A DNA stretch of 64,000 bases from Eubacterium sp. 14-2. GTDB lineage: Bacteria; Bacillota; Clostridia; Lachnospirales; Lachnospiraceae. The translations under genes and the position numbers were made by a program. Under the pieces are notes generated by a model. The model did not search any database. It saw only the letters and a list, made by a program, of their open reading frames with translations, and was not told the DNA's origin. Shown here piece by piece: positions 25,768 through 33,897 of the stretch; the stretch's first letter is position 1, and each line of letters opens with the position of its first letter. The stretch spans positions 159,972-223,971 of the forward strand of contig NZ_KE159569.1 of NCBI RefSeq assembly GCF_000403845.2. The letters are read 5' to 3'.

Positions 25768-26253
25768 TCAATCTGCATGGATTTCATAAATTTTTTCCGC
25801 ATATTTACGCAGCGCGTCGTTCATATGTTTTCCGGTAAACAGAATCTCCGTATCCTCCGAACTTGCGTTCATCAGATTATCCAGCTCTTCTGCGGAAATC
25901 ATTCCGTTGTCCAGAAGTTCCAGAAAACTGTCCAGTATCAGCAGATTACACTCTCCTGTAACCAGAACTTTTCTGGCAAAATTAAACCCGTTGCGTATAT
26001 TCATGCTCTCTTCCTGCTGCTCCTCACTGGAAAGTTCCGAAAAATCTTTCTCAAATCTTGCAAATGAGAAAAACTTTACTTCCGGTTCCAGCCGGCTCAG
26101 CAGCTGTTCTGTCTCTTTTTCTTTTTTTCCTTTCATAAACTGAATGATGATGGAATTTCTCCCCTGGCCTGCAGACTGTATGGCATATCCAAGGGCCGCT
26201 GCCGTTTTACCTTTCCCATTACCGCAATAAACAGTAACTTTTTTCTTACACAT
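25768..26253 (-). CDS. Cob(I)yrinic acid a,c-diamide adenosyltransferase (CobA/BtuR type)
   Basis: Attaches the adenosyl group of ATP to cobalt in corrinoids, making adenosylcobalamin. The 161-residue protein begins MCKKKVTVYCGNGKGKTAAA with the P-loop GNGKGKT at residues 11-17, then GQGRNSIIIQFMKGKK and NLLILDSFLELLDNG (Walker B-like), and ends in FTGKHMNDALRKYAEKIYE. This is the CobA/CobO fold, not PduO. The ATG at 26253 has AAGGAAA upstream; the frame extends to 26346 without support. It is slightly short compared with CobA of about 175-200 residues. No other cobalamin genes are near, so it may serve salvage. Confidence 0.88.
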   Translation of the reverse strand: MCKKKVTVYCGNGKGKTAAALGYAIQSAGQGRNSIIIQFMKGKKEKETEQLLSRLEPEVKFFSFARFEKDFSELSSEEQQEESMNIRNGFNFARKVLVTGECNLLILDSFLELLDNGMISAEELDNLMNASSEDTEILFTGKHMNDALRKYAEKIYEIHAD

Positions 26254-26317
26254 GTCATTTTCCTTTCTTACAATGCAAATCGTAACGGTGCAAAGCAGTT
26301 GCTCCAAATCTTTTCTT

Positions 26318-26346
26318 AAAATAACACAAACCACTGGAAAATGCAA
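26318..26346 (-). promoter_or_regulatory. Possible promoter of the adenosyltransferase gene
   Basis: TTGCAT (26341-26346) and TATTTT (26318-26323) on the minus strand are separated by 17 bases, about 65 nt before the start. The -10 match is moderate. Confidence 0.4.
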
Positions 26347-26430
26347 ATTTTTGTCAAATCTATGTCTGTTAATAACGTCTTTTCGTTATGTATAAACTGT
26401 TTTTTATTTTATATTTTTATCTTTTTTCAA

Positions 26431-27057
26431 TTATTCTATATATTCCACTTTACTTACAGATACTTCATAGGCAACTCTGTGTTCCACTTCCGTCTCTGAA
26501 AGTTTCTTCACATATTCCCTGCTCTGAATCCTTCCGTATACCTGCACATGACCACCCACTTCAAATCCGGAGGCGTATCTGGCATTTCTTCCCCAGCAGA
26601 TACATGGGATATAATCGGATTTCCCATAAGAGCGGTTCACTGCTATGAGTAAATCTGCAATCTCTCTTCCGAGAGGTGTTTTCCGGTAAATGGGATCTTT
26701 ACAGATATATCCATCCAGAAAAATCTGATTGCTTTTCTCCCCCTCAGGAATCTCATCTACAAATTCCAGTTCTCTTACAAATACGGACAGTACCAGACGA
26801 TTCTTTTTCTCCTCGTGTCTGTTGTAGGAGCGGAACTGTCCATCCACCCGGATGTACTGCCCTATGTAACTGCTCTGTGTGTCAATCAGGCGTTCGGAAA
26901 TCATCATCGGGATAATGTCTGCAAAATTACTCAGCCTGTTTACCGATACTTCTACCATATAAAAGCCTTCCCCAAACACCTCGTGGCTATACTGGAAATC
27001 TGAAACGATTTCACCTGTGATTGTAACCTGATTGTTTTCAAATATTTTATCTGCCAT
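26431..27057 (-). CDS. Single-stranded DNA-binding (SSB/OB-fold) protein
   Basis: An OB-fold protein likely to bind single-stranded DNA. The 208-residue product begins MADKIFENNQVTITGEIVSD and contains two OB-like repeats. Residues 9-100 include FYMVEVSVNRLSNFADIIPM and YIRVDGQFRSYNR; residues about 112-205 include IFLDGYICKDPIYRKTPLGR, with the classic SSB phrase ADLLIAVNRSYGKSDYIPCI and VQVYGRIQSREYVKKLSE. The canonical acidic tail (DDDIPF) is absent. This two-OB form is common in Lachnospiraceae besides the main ssb gene. The ATG at 27057 follows AAAGGGG by 10 nt. It is divergent from the cyclophilin gene. Confidence 0.8.
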   Translation of the reverse strand: MADKIFENNQVTITGEIVSDFQYSHEVFGEGFYMVEVSVNRLSNFADIIPMMISERLIDTQSSYIGQYIRVDGQFRSYNRHEEKKNRLVLSVFVRELEFVDEIPEGEKSNQIFLDGYICKDPIYRKTPLGREIADLLIAVNRSYGKSDYIPCICWGRNARYASGFEVGGHVQVYGRIQSREYVKKLSETEVEHRVAYEVSVSKVEYIE

Positions 27058-27171
27058 GAGTATTAGTCCCCTTTCGTATATCGACGGCACATCGATGAAG
27101 TATAAATTTTTCTAAAAGAATACCATTGGCTTTCTGAAAATATTCGCACTTCTTGTCGACAGGATTTACTC

Positions 27172-27200
27172 TTTACGAAAACAGCAATTCCAGGTATAAT
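27172..27200 (+). promoter_or_regulatory. Promoter for the cyclophilin gene
   Basis: TTTACG (27172-27177) and TATAAT (27195-27200) are spaced 17 bp, about 50 nt before the start codon. Confidence 0.7.
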
Positions 27201-27251
27201 ATCAGATGTAAGACTGACAGATATACTATATTTCGAAAAGAGGTAACGACT

Positions 27252-27773
27252 ATGGCTCAAAATCCAATTGTAACTTTTGAAATGGAAGACGGCGGCATTA
27301 TGAAAGCGGAACTTTTTCCGCAGACTGCCCCCAACACTGTAAATAACTTTATCAGCCTTATTCAGAAGGGCTATTATGACGGTCTCTGCTTCCACCGTGT
27401 AATCAGAGGATTTATGATTCAGGGCGGATGTCCGGAAGGCACCGGAACCGGCGGCCCCGGCTACAGTATCCGGGGAGAATTTTCCCAGAACGGCTTTGAC
27501 AATGATTTAAAACACAATGCCGGAGTCCTTTCCATGGCACGTACCATGGCTCCTGATTCGGCAGGTTCCCAGTTCTTCATCATGCACCAGAACTCTCCCC
27601 ATCTGGACGGAGCCTATGCCGCATTCGGACAGATCACAGAAGGGATGGAAGTTGTCAACGGGATTGCGGAAACCGCAACAGATTATTCCGACCGGCCCAT
27701 GGAACCCCAGGTGCTGAAAAAAGTTACAGTTGAAACCTTTGGAGAAACCTATCCGGAACCGGAAACCTGCTGA
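27252..27773 (+). CDS. Cyclophilin-type peptidyl-prolyl cis-trans isomerase
   Basis: Speeds proline isomerisation during protein folding; without a signal peptide it acts in the cytoplasm. The 173-residue protein has the cyclophilin blocks FHRVIRGFMIQGGCPEGTGTG (given as FHRVIRGFMIQGG then GTGTGGPGY), GVLSMARTMAPDSAGSQFFI and LDGAYAAFGQITEGMEVV. Active-site residues R (HRVI), F, Q (SQFFI) and the HQ-containing MHQNSPHLDG are kept. The ATG at 27252 follows AGAGGT; an open frame reaches back to 27153. It is a single-gene unit, ending at an inverted repeat shared with the convergent ParA-like gene. Confidence 0.95.
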   Translation: MAQNPIVTFEMEDGGIMKAELFPQTAPNTVNNFISLIQKGYYDGLCFHRVIRGFMIQGGCPEGTGTGGPGYSIRGEFSQNGFDNDLKHNAGVLSMARTMAPDSAGSQFFIMHQNSPHLDGAYAAFGQITEGMEVVNGIAETATDYSDRPMEPQVLKKVTVETFGETYPEPETC

Positions 27774-27792
27774 TTCCTTCCGGGGCAGGAAA

Positions 27793-27826
27793 TCAGTAAC
27801 AGTGAGGACAGCCAAACTGTTACTGA
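27793..27826. terminator. Inverted repeat between convergent genes
   Basis: TCAGTAACAGT and ACTGTTACTGA form an 11-bp stem. It overlaps the stop codon of the ParA-like gene. The T-tract is poor on both strands. Confidence 0.5.
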
Positions 27827-28731
27827 ATCACTCCCGCCAGTTTTAAAATCAGCCTGGTGGTTCTTATCAGCTCCTGCTCAAAAAACACGCTTTTTCCTCT
27901 GATATTTTTCCCCAGATATTTCTGAATCTCCGTTCCCGCTCTGCCGTTTTTTCCGGCAGCCTGCAATCCGGGATGATAGGGCACAGCTCCCACCACATCT
28001 GGGTCCACCCGATAAATCCGCTCCAGATTTTTTCTTGTATACAAACCGTTCTCAAAATAATTTCCCACCAGAAAAAAAGTTTTCCCCTGAAATTTCGGCG
28101 GATTCCTGTAATACTCTCCGATTAATTCCGACTCCTGATTCATGTTCAGCACACAGACGTCAGCCTCTGACAGAAGATTTCTGGCAACATCATCCTTCCT
28201 GCTTCCACAGTCCACAAACATTACATCAAAACAGTGTTCCACCTCATGGAGTACTTGTTTCAGCCCTGCAAAAAGAGGATCTTCCTGCCACCATTCCTGT
28301 TCCTTTTTCCGGCTTCCGGGCAGACAGTACAGACTGTCTTTGATAATCTGGCACATATTGTCCCGGATTACCGGTGCAGTCAGCTCCTCTTTCGGCCTGC
28401 CCAGCAGACTGTCCAGTCCGCCTGTCAGAAAATATTCCTGCTGATCGGCTGCCAGCAGGCTGTCTTCTGTCTGACTTCCTGTAAGAAAACTGCTGTCTTC
28501 AGACAGCTCTCCTCTCTTTCGTCTTCCTGCAAAGCCCTGCATCTGTTCCGGAAACCACTGTCTGCTGCTGTTTTCCCTGCACAGAAAATTTTTCTCCAGT
28601 TCTTCCCCGCTGTAACCGCCGGAAACCACCGCGACACACAGAGGATACCTTAATGCGGAGGCGCAGGCTACCAGTGCCGTATGGTAGGTAGTTGCTGTCC
28701 GTTCCTCTTCACTCCAAAACGCTATTTTCAT
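27820..28731 (-). CDS. ParA/MinD-like protein with degenerate P-loop
   Basis: Fold-level call: the 303-residue product looks like a ParA/MinD/TadZ-type protein. It opens MKIAFWSEEERTATTYHTAL, where a working protein would have a KGGxGKT loop after the first strand; here it reads SEEERTATT, without the glycine-lysine signature. A Walker B-like strand FDVMFVDCGSRKDDVARNLL and DVCVLNMNQESELIGEYY follow, then FFLVGNYFENGLYTRKNLE and VVGAVPYHPGLQAAGKNGRA, typical of the MinD/CpaE C-terminal half. ATP binding is therefore doubtful. The ATG at 28731 has AAGGAG upstream, and a good promoter lies beyond it. Related degenerate ATPases accompany Flp pilus loci, but no pilus gene is nearby. Confidence 0.7.
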   Translation of the reverse strand: MKIAFWSEEERTATTYHTALVACASALRYPLCVAVVSGGYSGEELEKNFLCRENSSRQWFPEQMQGFAGRRKRGELSEDSSFLTGSQTEDSLLAADQQEYFLTGGLDSLLGRPKEELTAPVIRDNMCQIIKDSLYCLPGSRKKEQEWWQEDPLFAGLKQVLHEVEHCFDVMFVDCGSRKDDVARNLLSEADVCVLNMNQESELIGEYYRNPPKFQGKTFFLVGNYFENGLYTRKNLERIYRVDPDVVGAVPYHPGLQAAGKNGRAGTEIQKYLGKNIRGKSVFFEQELIRTTRLILKLAGVIQ

Positions 28732-28870
28732 TTTTTCTCTCCTTGTTTTTACAAAAGGGGAGAGTTGCTGCGTCAGGTATCTGAAATAAACGCGGAAACG
28801 AATCATGTTTTATCATAATATCTGGAAATTTCGTACAGGGACTCCGGTACGTTGAACAAAAGATATGTTT

Positions 28871-28899
28871 ATCATACAAAAATCCACCGGAATTGTAAA
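28871..28899 (-). promoter_or_regulatory. Promoter of the ParA-like gene
   Basis: TTTACA (28894-28899) and TATGAT (28871-28876) on the minus strand are spaced 17 bp, leaving a leader of about 135 nt. Confidence 0.6.
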
Positions 28900-28945
28900 T
28901 ACAGTTTCCCTGATTTTATAAAAAGTTAAGAATAACCGATTTCAG

Positions 28946-29707
28946 CTACTCCATATTGACTACCAGCGTGTCGTACCCATCCTGCCGAAGCCGGTTCTGA
29001 AGGTTCATAGCATCCTCAAGACTGTCTTCCCTTCCTGCAATCACCGCATAATACGGTCCTTCCCGGCGTATGGAGGCCAGATACCCCTGGCTTTCCAGCT
29101 GTTCTCTCATATATTCCGCATTGGATTCATAGCGGTACAGTCCCACCTGTACCCCGTATTTTCCGGAAGGCCTGGTCAGAGGAACTGCCTGTTCCACTCC
29201 GGTCACTATGGCGTCCACCATTTCATTAAAACGCTGGTCAAACATCTGGTTATCTCCGTCATGGTTGATAAATCCAAGTTCCATCAGCACAGCCGGCATC
29301 TGCGTTCTTCTCAGCACCACCAGTCCTGGCCGCTCCACCACTCCCAGATCCTTAAATCCAAACTTAACAAGCTGGTCATTGATGGATCTTCCCAGCCGCT
29401 CCGCCTCTGTACCTGTCTCATATACCAGCGCCTGCGTTCCGTTGTAAGTATTTGGCGTGGCCCCGGAATTGCGGTGGAAGGAAATAAAATAATCCGCTCC
29501 GGAACGGTTGGCAATCTGCGCTTTTTCAAAAGGCGAATCATAACGGTCTGTGGTTCTTGTATACAATACATTATATCCGGCGTTTTCCAGTTTTTCTCCC
29601 ACTGCAAGAGCTACCCGCAGGGTATCGTCTTTTTCTCTTCTTCCATTGTAGGAAGCCCCGTTATCATAGCCCCCATGCCCGGCATCCAAAATAATTGTAA
29701 CTGCCAT
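28946..29707 (-). CDS. N-acetylmuramoyl-L-alanine amidase with SPOR domain (CwlC/CwlD-like)
   Basis: Cleaves the bond between muramic acid and the stem peptide in peptidoglycan. Residues 1-178 are an Amidase_3 domain: ILDAGHGGYDNGA with zinc ligand H11, E25, H78 in FISFHRNSG and catalytic E143 in VLMELGF. Residues about 182-253 form a SPOR repeat domain (YGVQVGLYRYESNAEYMREQ, then YYAVIAGREDSLEDA) that binds denuded glycan. There is no signal peptide; B. subtilis CwlC, which lyses the mother cell in sporulation, has the same design. That role is inferred. The leader is strongly structured. It is divergent from fabH. Confidence 0.92.
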   Translation of the reverse strand: MAVTIILDAGHGGYDNGASYNGRREKDDTLRVALAVGEKLENAGYNVLYTRTTDRYDSPFEKAQIANRSGADYFISFHRNSGATPNTYNGTQALVYETGTEAERLGRSINDQLVKFGFKDLGVVERPGLVVLRRTQMPAVLMELGFINHDGDNQMFDQRFNEMVDAIVTGVEQAVPLTRPSGKYGVQVGLYRYESNAEYMREQLESQGYLASIRREGPYYAVIAGREDSLEDAMNLQNRLRQDGYDTLVVNME

Positions 29708-29763
29708 GGTTTCTCCTTTCTGTACCCGTTCATTTCACGAACAGGTATTTTCCTCTATAGTAT

Positions 29764-29812
29764 GCAGCCACAGGCAAAATGTGCCTGCAGAAACTGCAGG
29801 GCCTATGGCTGC
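29764..29812 (-). other. Structured leader (possible three-way junction) before the amidase gene
   Basis: GCAGCCA (29764-29770) pairs with TGGCTGC (29806-29812). Inside it, CAGGCA/TGCCTG and CTGCAG/CTGCAG can pair. Closer to the start, ACCTGTTC and GAACGGGT bracket the Shine-Dalgarno region. No known riboswitch family was recognised. Confidence 0.45.
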
Positions 29813-29906
29813 CCGCAGCAGTTCCCATCCCATAAGCAGCCCGGAAAACGCTCTGAAACAGTTGCCTGAACTGTGTCCCCGCCCCGCTGAATCCGTAAAA
29901 TTCCCA

Positions 29907-29935
29907 TTGACAAATTTCCCTCAGACGTTTATAGT
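29907..29935 (+). promoter_or_regulatory. Consensus promoter for fabH
   Basis: TTGACA (29907-29912) and TATAGT (29930-29935) have a 17-bp spacer, about 50 nt before the fabH start. Confidence 0.85.
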
Positions 29936-29983
29936 AATTGTATATTATTTTGATTATCAAACTATATGGATAAGGAAAAAACT

Positions 29984-30952
29984 ATGAGAGCTAAAATTAT
30001 CGGAACCGGAAGCTGTCTTCCGGAGAAAATTGTAACAAACGAGACTCTTTCCGCCATCATGGACACCAGCGATCAGTGGATTCGGAGCCGGACCGGCATC
30101 CGGGAACGCCATCTGGTATCTTCTGAGACGGAAACTACCCTGTCTATGGCTGTCCAGGCTGCCAGAGAAGCTCTGTCAGATGCAGATATCCTTCCCCAAC
30201 AACTGGACTTAATCATAGTGGCTACCGTTTCTTCCGATTATATTACTCCGGCCGCTGCCTGTCTGGTGCAGAAAGAGCTGGGAGCCTGTCACGCTGCTGC
30301 CTTTGATATAAACGCCGCCTGCTCCGGTTTTCTGTTCGCCCTGAACACAGTGGATGCTTATATTCAGGCAGGCATTTATCAGACTGCCCTGATTATCGGT
30401 GTGGAAACGCTGTCCAAAATTCTGGACTGGTCTGATCGTTCCACCTGCGTTCTGTTTGGAGACGGGGCCGGAGCTGCAGTGATAAAAGCTGCGGAAGAAG
30501 GAATGATAGCTTCTCTTCAGGGCTCCGACGGGAACGGAAGCGATGTTCTGGTATGCAGAAACCGGACCAACAACAATCCCTGGATTTCCACGGACAAATC
30601 CCCGGACTATCTGTATATGAACGGACAGGAAGTTTTTAAATTTGCGGTAAAAAAAGAGACGGAATGTATTCAGATTCTTCTTGAAAAGGCCGGTATGGAG
30701 CCGGAAGAAGTAACGTATTTTCTTCTTCATCAGGCAAATTACAGGATTATCTCCTCCATTGCCCGTAAACTAAAACTTCCCCCGGAAAAATTCCCCACAA
30801 ATGTAGACCACTGCGGGAATACTTCTGCTGCCAGCATTCCCATCCTGTTAGACGAAATTCGAAAAGACAGAAAACTGTCACCTGGAGATATACTTCTGCT
30901 GTCAGGATTCGGAGCCGGGCTCACCTGGGGAGCGGCTCTGCTGAGATGGTAA
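29984..30952 (+). CDS. fabH: Beta-ketoacyl-ACP synthase III
   Basis: Starts fatty acid chains by condensing acyl-CoA with malonyl-ACP. The 322-residue protein has the catalytic triad C113 (DINAACSGF), H249 (FLLHQANYR) and N279 (DHCGNTSAA), and ends GFGAGLTWGAALLRW as usual. The ATG at 29984 is chosen because AAGGA lies 7 nt upstream; an ATG six codons earlier lacks a site. It is a single-gene unit away from other fab genes, with its own consensus promoter, so it may be a second copy supplying branched or special starter units; that is inference. The stop codon runs directly into the hairpin of a composite repeat. Confidence 0.95.
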   Translation: MRAKIIGTGSCLPEKIVTNETLSAIMDTSDQWIRSRTGIRERHLVSSETETTLSMAVQAAREALSDADILPQQLDLIIVATVSSDYITPAAACLVQKELGACHAAAFDINAACSGFLFALNTVDAYIQAGIYQTALIIGVETLSKILDWSDRSTCVLFGDGAGAAVIKAAEEGMIASLQGSDGNGSDVLVCRNRTNNNPWISTDKSPDYLYMNGQEVFKFAVKKETECIQILLEKAGMEPEEVTYFLLHQANYRIISSIARKLKLPPEKFPTNVDHCGNTSAASIPILLDEIRKDRKLSPGDILLLSGFGAGLTWGAALLRW

Positions 30953-31100
30953 AAAAGAATGCGCCTGGCGCATTCTTTTTTGTCTTACAGGAAAGACCCT
31001 GCGAATCGAGGGTATTCTTGCATATCATATTCTGTCGCTAAAGCGACCGCACCCGGCGCAGCAAACTGTCCAGGTCTCTCATGAACGAAGGATTCAGGGA
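30951..31100. repeat. Composite repeat, copy 2 (terminator hairpin plus D module)
   Basis: Starts at the fabH stop. AGAATGCGC/GCGCATTCT with six Ts (30956-30981) is an intrinsic terminator on the plus strand. It is followed by GTCTTACAGGAAAGACC and a degenerate partner, then GTCGCTAAAGCGAC, GGCGCAGCAAACTGTCCAGG and GGATTCAGGGAG. This last module is the inverse complement of 13571-13636 in copy 1 (CTCCCTGAATCC through TCGCTTTAGCGACA). It fills the gap between the convergent fabH and ABC permease genes. Confidence 0.85.
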
Positions 31101-31108
31101 GTTGAAGT

Positions 31109-33022
31109 TTATTCCAACAGCCCCGTATCTTCCATGATGCTCTGAAACTCCCGTTCTGTCATAATCCGCTCATTCTCTTCAAGTATCTCCAGCTCCCGCA
31201 GCAGGTTTATGGTTTTCTCACATCCCCTGGTCAGAGACACCGTCACATACTCCGGGTATTTCCCATCATAAAACTTCTCCTCCATTCCCTGAAATATCCT
31301 GGTTCCTTCGGGCACCCTGTAATTAAAAGAAAGAGCATCCGTATAATTTTCCGTATCACGCTTCCGATATTCCCAGGGATAAATCCGAAAATTCCCTGAC
31401 AGGATATCCTCTTTCAGAGCCTGATACAGTTTCTGTTCTTCCTCCTTTGACAGCTCCCGTCCCCGGTATTCTCCTTTTCCGTTTATATGGAGGAAACTGC
31501 CCTCCCCCGTCAGCGTTATCTGCTCCGGTTCAGCAGAAAAATAATATTCCAGATATTTTTCCGGATTGTATTCCAGGGCAAACAGTTTTCCTGTGGCACC
31601 CTCTGCATCTTCCACATGGCAATCCTCTAAAGGCAGATCATAGGAACGTTTCATGCTTCTGCCGTTTTTCAGTTTATATGTCAGGCTCCACTTCAAAACA
31701 GGAGGTTTCTCCTTTTTCCGGAAATTTTTCTGAAAATACTGCTCAAATTCTTTTTTGGACTGGATGACACTCTGATGCACCTCCATGCAGCGGCGGATTT
31801 CTTCCGGCTCTTCCAGATACATCTGGTAACTTCCCTCCAGATAAATACCTGCAATTTCATCTTCCTCTGGCATCTTCTGTTCCAGACCTGTTATATCCTT
31901 TTCCACACAGACCAGAAACAAAACCAGAACTGCCAGAAACAGACCGCTTTCCTTCATGCGTCTTCCGGTAAATACCATAAACTTTTTACGGATTATCATC
32001 TCGCACAGAAAAAATCCACCCATCCCTGTCAAACCGCCAAACAGCAGTACAAACCCGAACAGATTCCCAAACCGGTCAGGAAACAACGTTTCCCATACCA
32101 TATAAGTGCAGAATCCTCCCGCAATAACTCCGCCGCACCAGCGAAATACCGGTTTCAGCCAGGAAATGGCAACTACGTCCGACGCTGTCTCCAGAGCCCG
32201 GCTCCGATATACTGCCAGAGCCGCTGCGGTCAGCAGACATGCCAGGAGTCCGTACCAGAGCAGACAATCCATTCCCTGAATCTCCGGTATGGGAAATTTC
32301 TGGTTTTTCTCTTCCATGGCCAACTGCACATTTTCCTGCAGAAAAGGAATGGGCGAAAGCCAGTCTCCCCAGGATTCTTCTGACCTGCGGTTCATTCCGT
32401 ATACCAGCATTCCTCTGGTGGCGCTGACGATATTAACCATCCCTTTATAAAGATAATTCAGTCCCGCATAACAGATTACTCCCACAGCAGCCTGCCCCGT
32501 AAGCATGGCTGCAAACACCGCCAGGCTGTAAGCCAGAAAGGCTTCTCCTGCTGCCAGTCCCAGCCAGCGAAGCAGATATTCCAGGTGGGTAATCCCGTTT
32601 CCAAACCACACAAATACCGTTATCACAAATGCCAGGAACTGGGGCACCAGCAAAAACAGCAGACCTGAAATATAATTTGTCAGAAAAAGAGCTTCCCTCC
32701 GTACAGGCAGTGCATGAATCATATTCGCGCTCCTGGACTGATACAGATAGGAAAATACCGCAATTGCGCTGACCGCACCAAAGAAGAATACCGGCCAGGG
32801 AGAAATGGCCGGTGAAAGGCTCTCCACTGCAAACCGCAGTTTATCCGCCTGCTGGCGAGCCTGTTCCAGCGTACTTATCTCTGTATAATTATGCATCTGC
32901 AGCCAGGTATAAATTGGAAGCGTCCACAGACACACCAGAAACCAGGAGAACCAGACCGGCCAGAAACTTCTGACATTTTTACGGAATATGGTACTGTTAA
33001 AGCAGAATTTCCTGAATCCCAT
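31109..33022 (-). CDS. ABC transporter permease, large multi-span
   Basis: Membrane part of an ABC exporter of unknown substrate, 637 residues. Hydrophobic segments cluster at about 20-40, 75-105, 115-150, 165-205, 240-265 and 295-380. A large soluble region from about 380 onward, rich in Glu, Lys and Tyr, faces outside or the cytoplasm. The ATG at 33022 has GGGAGG 7 nt upstream and overlaps the ATPase gene by 26 nt; a longer frame begins at 33043. The N-terminus MGFRKFCFNSTIFRKNVRSF resembles Lachnospiraceae ABC permeases near bacitracin- or GntR-linked systems, but no regulator is adjacent. It ends just before composite repeat copy 2. Confidence 0.8.
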   Translation of the reverse strand: MGFRKFCFNSTIFRKNVRSFWPVWFSWFLVCLWTLPIYTWLQMHNYTEISTLEQARQQADKLRFAVESLSPAISPWPVFFFGAVSAIAVFSYLYQSRSANMIHALPVRREALFLTNYISGLLFLLVPQFLAFVITVFVWFGNGITHLEYLLRWLGLAAGEAFLAYSLAVFAAMLTGQAAVGVICYAGLNYLYKGMVNIVSATRGMLVYGMNRRSEESWGDWLSPIPFLQENVQLAMEEKNQKFPIPEIQGMDCLLWYGLLACLLTAAALAVYRSRALETASDVVAISWLKPVFRWCGGVIAGGFCTYMVWETLFPDRFGNLFGFVLLFGGLTGMGGFFLCEMIIRKKFMVFTGRRMKESGLFLAVLVLFLVCVEKDITGLEQKMPEEDEIAGIYLEGSYQMYLEEPEEIRRCMEVHQSVIQSKKEFEQYFQKNFRKKEKPPVLKWSLTYKLKNGRSMKRSYDLPLEDCHVEDAEGATGKLFALEYNPEKYLEYYFSAEPEQITLTGEGSFLHINGKGEYRGRELSKEEEQKLYQALKEDILSGNFRIYPWEYRKRDTENYTDALSFNYRVPEGTRIFQGMEEKFYDGKYPEYVTVSLTRGCEKTINLLRELEILEENERIMTEREFQSIMEDTGLLE

Positions 33023-33896
33023 AATCGGCCCCTCCCATCTCATAAATGAAAATTTCCTCCAGAGTCAGAGGCAGTACATCCACAAACAGAGGATGCAGCT
33101 TTTCCAGCTCTTCCCTGGCTTTCCCGGAGTCCCCCTTTACAATCATGGTATACACCCGTCCCAGATTTGACATGTGAAGTACCTGAAACGTTTCCGGCAA
33201 TACCGGAACTCCCTGTTCAAAAGCCGTCTGTATTTTGGATACTGTCCCCTGCAGCTCCTGCAGAGAACGCTCCATACGAATTCTGCCCTGATGCATGATT
33301 CCCACATAATCACACACTTCTTCCAGCTCCCGCAAATTGTGGGAGGACACCAGTACCGTCATTCCACGTTTCTTTCTTTCTGACAGAAGCAGATTCCAGA
33401 TCTGACGCCTCATCACCGGATCCAGCCCGTCCACGGGCTCATCCAGAATCAGAATTCCGGGACTGCAGCACAGCCCAAGCCAGAAAGATACCTGCTTTTG
33501 CATACCTTTTGAAAGTTTGCGTATTCTCCGCTTTGTGTCAATATTCTGAAATACCTCCTTCAGCTTTTCAAACAGTTTTTCATCAAAACCAGGATAAATC
33601 CCTTTGTAAAACCGTTTCATTTCCATGGTATCTGCCTGCTGAAAATAAAACAGGTCGTCCGATATGAAAATCATTCTGTTTTTTACATCCGGCTGTTCAT
33701 ACACGAGTTTTCCCTCCACCAGAACTTTCCCCTCATCCTGCCGATAAATGCCCATAATGTGCCGCAGCAATGTGGTCTTTCCGGCGCCGTTCGGCCCTGC
33801 CAGCCCATAAATACTCCCCTTTGGCACATGCATGTCCACACCATCCAGTGCACGGAATTCTCCAAAATTTTTCCTCAGGTTTTCTACTCTAATCAT
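32997..33896 (-). CDS. ABC transporter ATP-binding protein
   Basis: Energy subunit for the overlapping permease. The 299-residue protein has Walker A GPNGAGKTTL at about residues 37-46, signature RKLSKGMQKQVSFWLGLC, in which LSKGM replaces the usual LSGG form, Walker B GILILDEPVDGLDP and the switch histidine SSHNLRELEEV. The ATG at 33896 follows AAAAGGG by 9 nt and lies one base after the yaaA stop; an earlier ATG at 33905 sits directly on the ribosome site. The protein class is the CcmA/BcrA-type exporters (YtrB-like). The C-terminal 80 residues form the extra domain usual in this class. Confidence 0.93.
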   Translation of the reverse strand: MIRVENLRKNFGEFRALDGVDMHVPKGSIYGLAGPNGAGKTTLLRHIMGIYRQDEGKVLVEGKLVYEQPDVKNRMIFISDDLFYFQQADTMEMKRFYKGIYPGFDEKLFEKLKEVFQNIDTKRRIRKLSKGMQKQVSFWLGLCCSPGILILDEPVDGLDPVMRRQIWNLLLSERKKRGMTVLVSSHNLRELEEVCDYVGIMHQGRIRMERSLQELQGTVSKIQTAFEQGVPVLPETFQVLHMSNLGRVYTMIVKGDSGKAREELEKLHPLFVDVLPLTLEEIFIYEMGGADYGIQEILL

Positions 33897-33897
33897 G

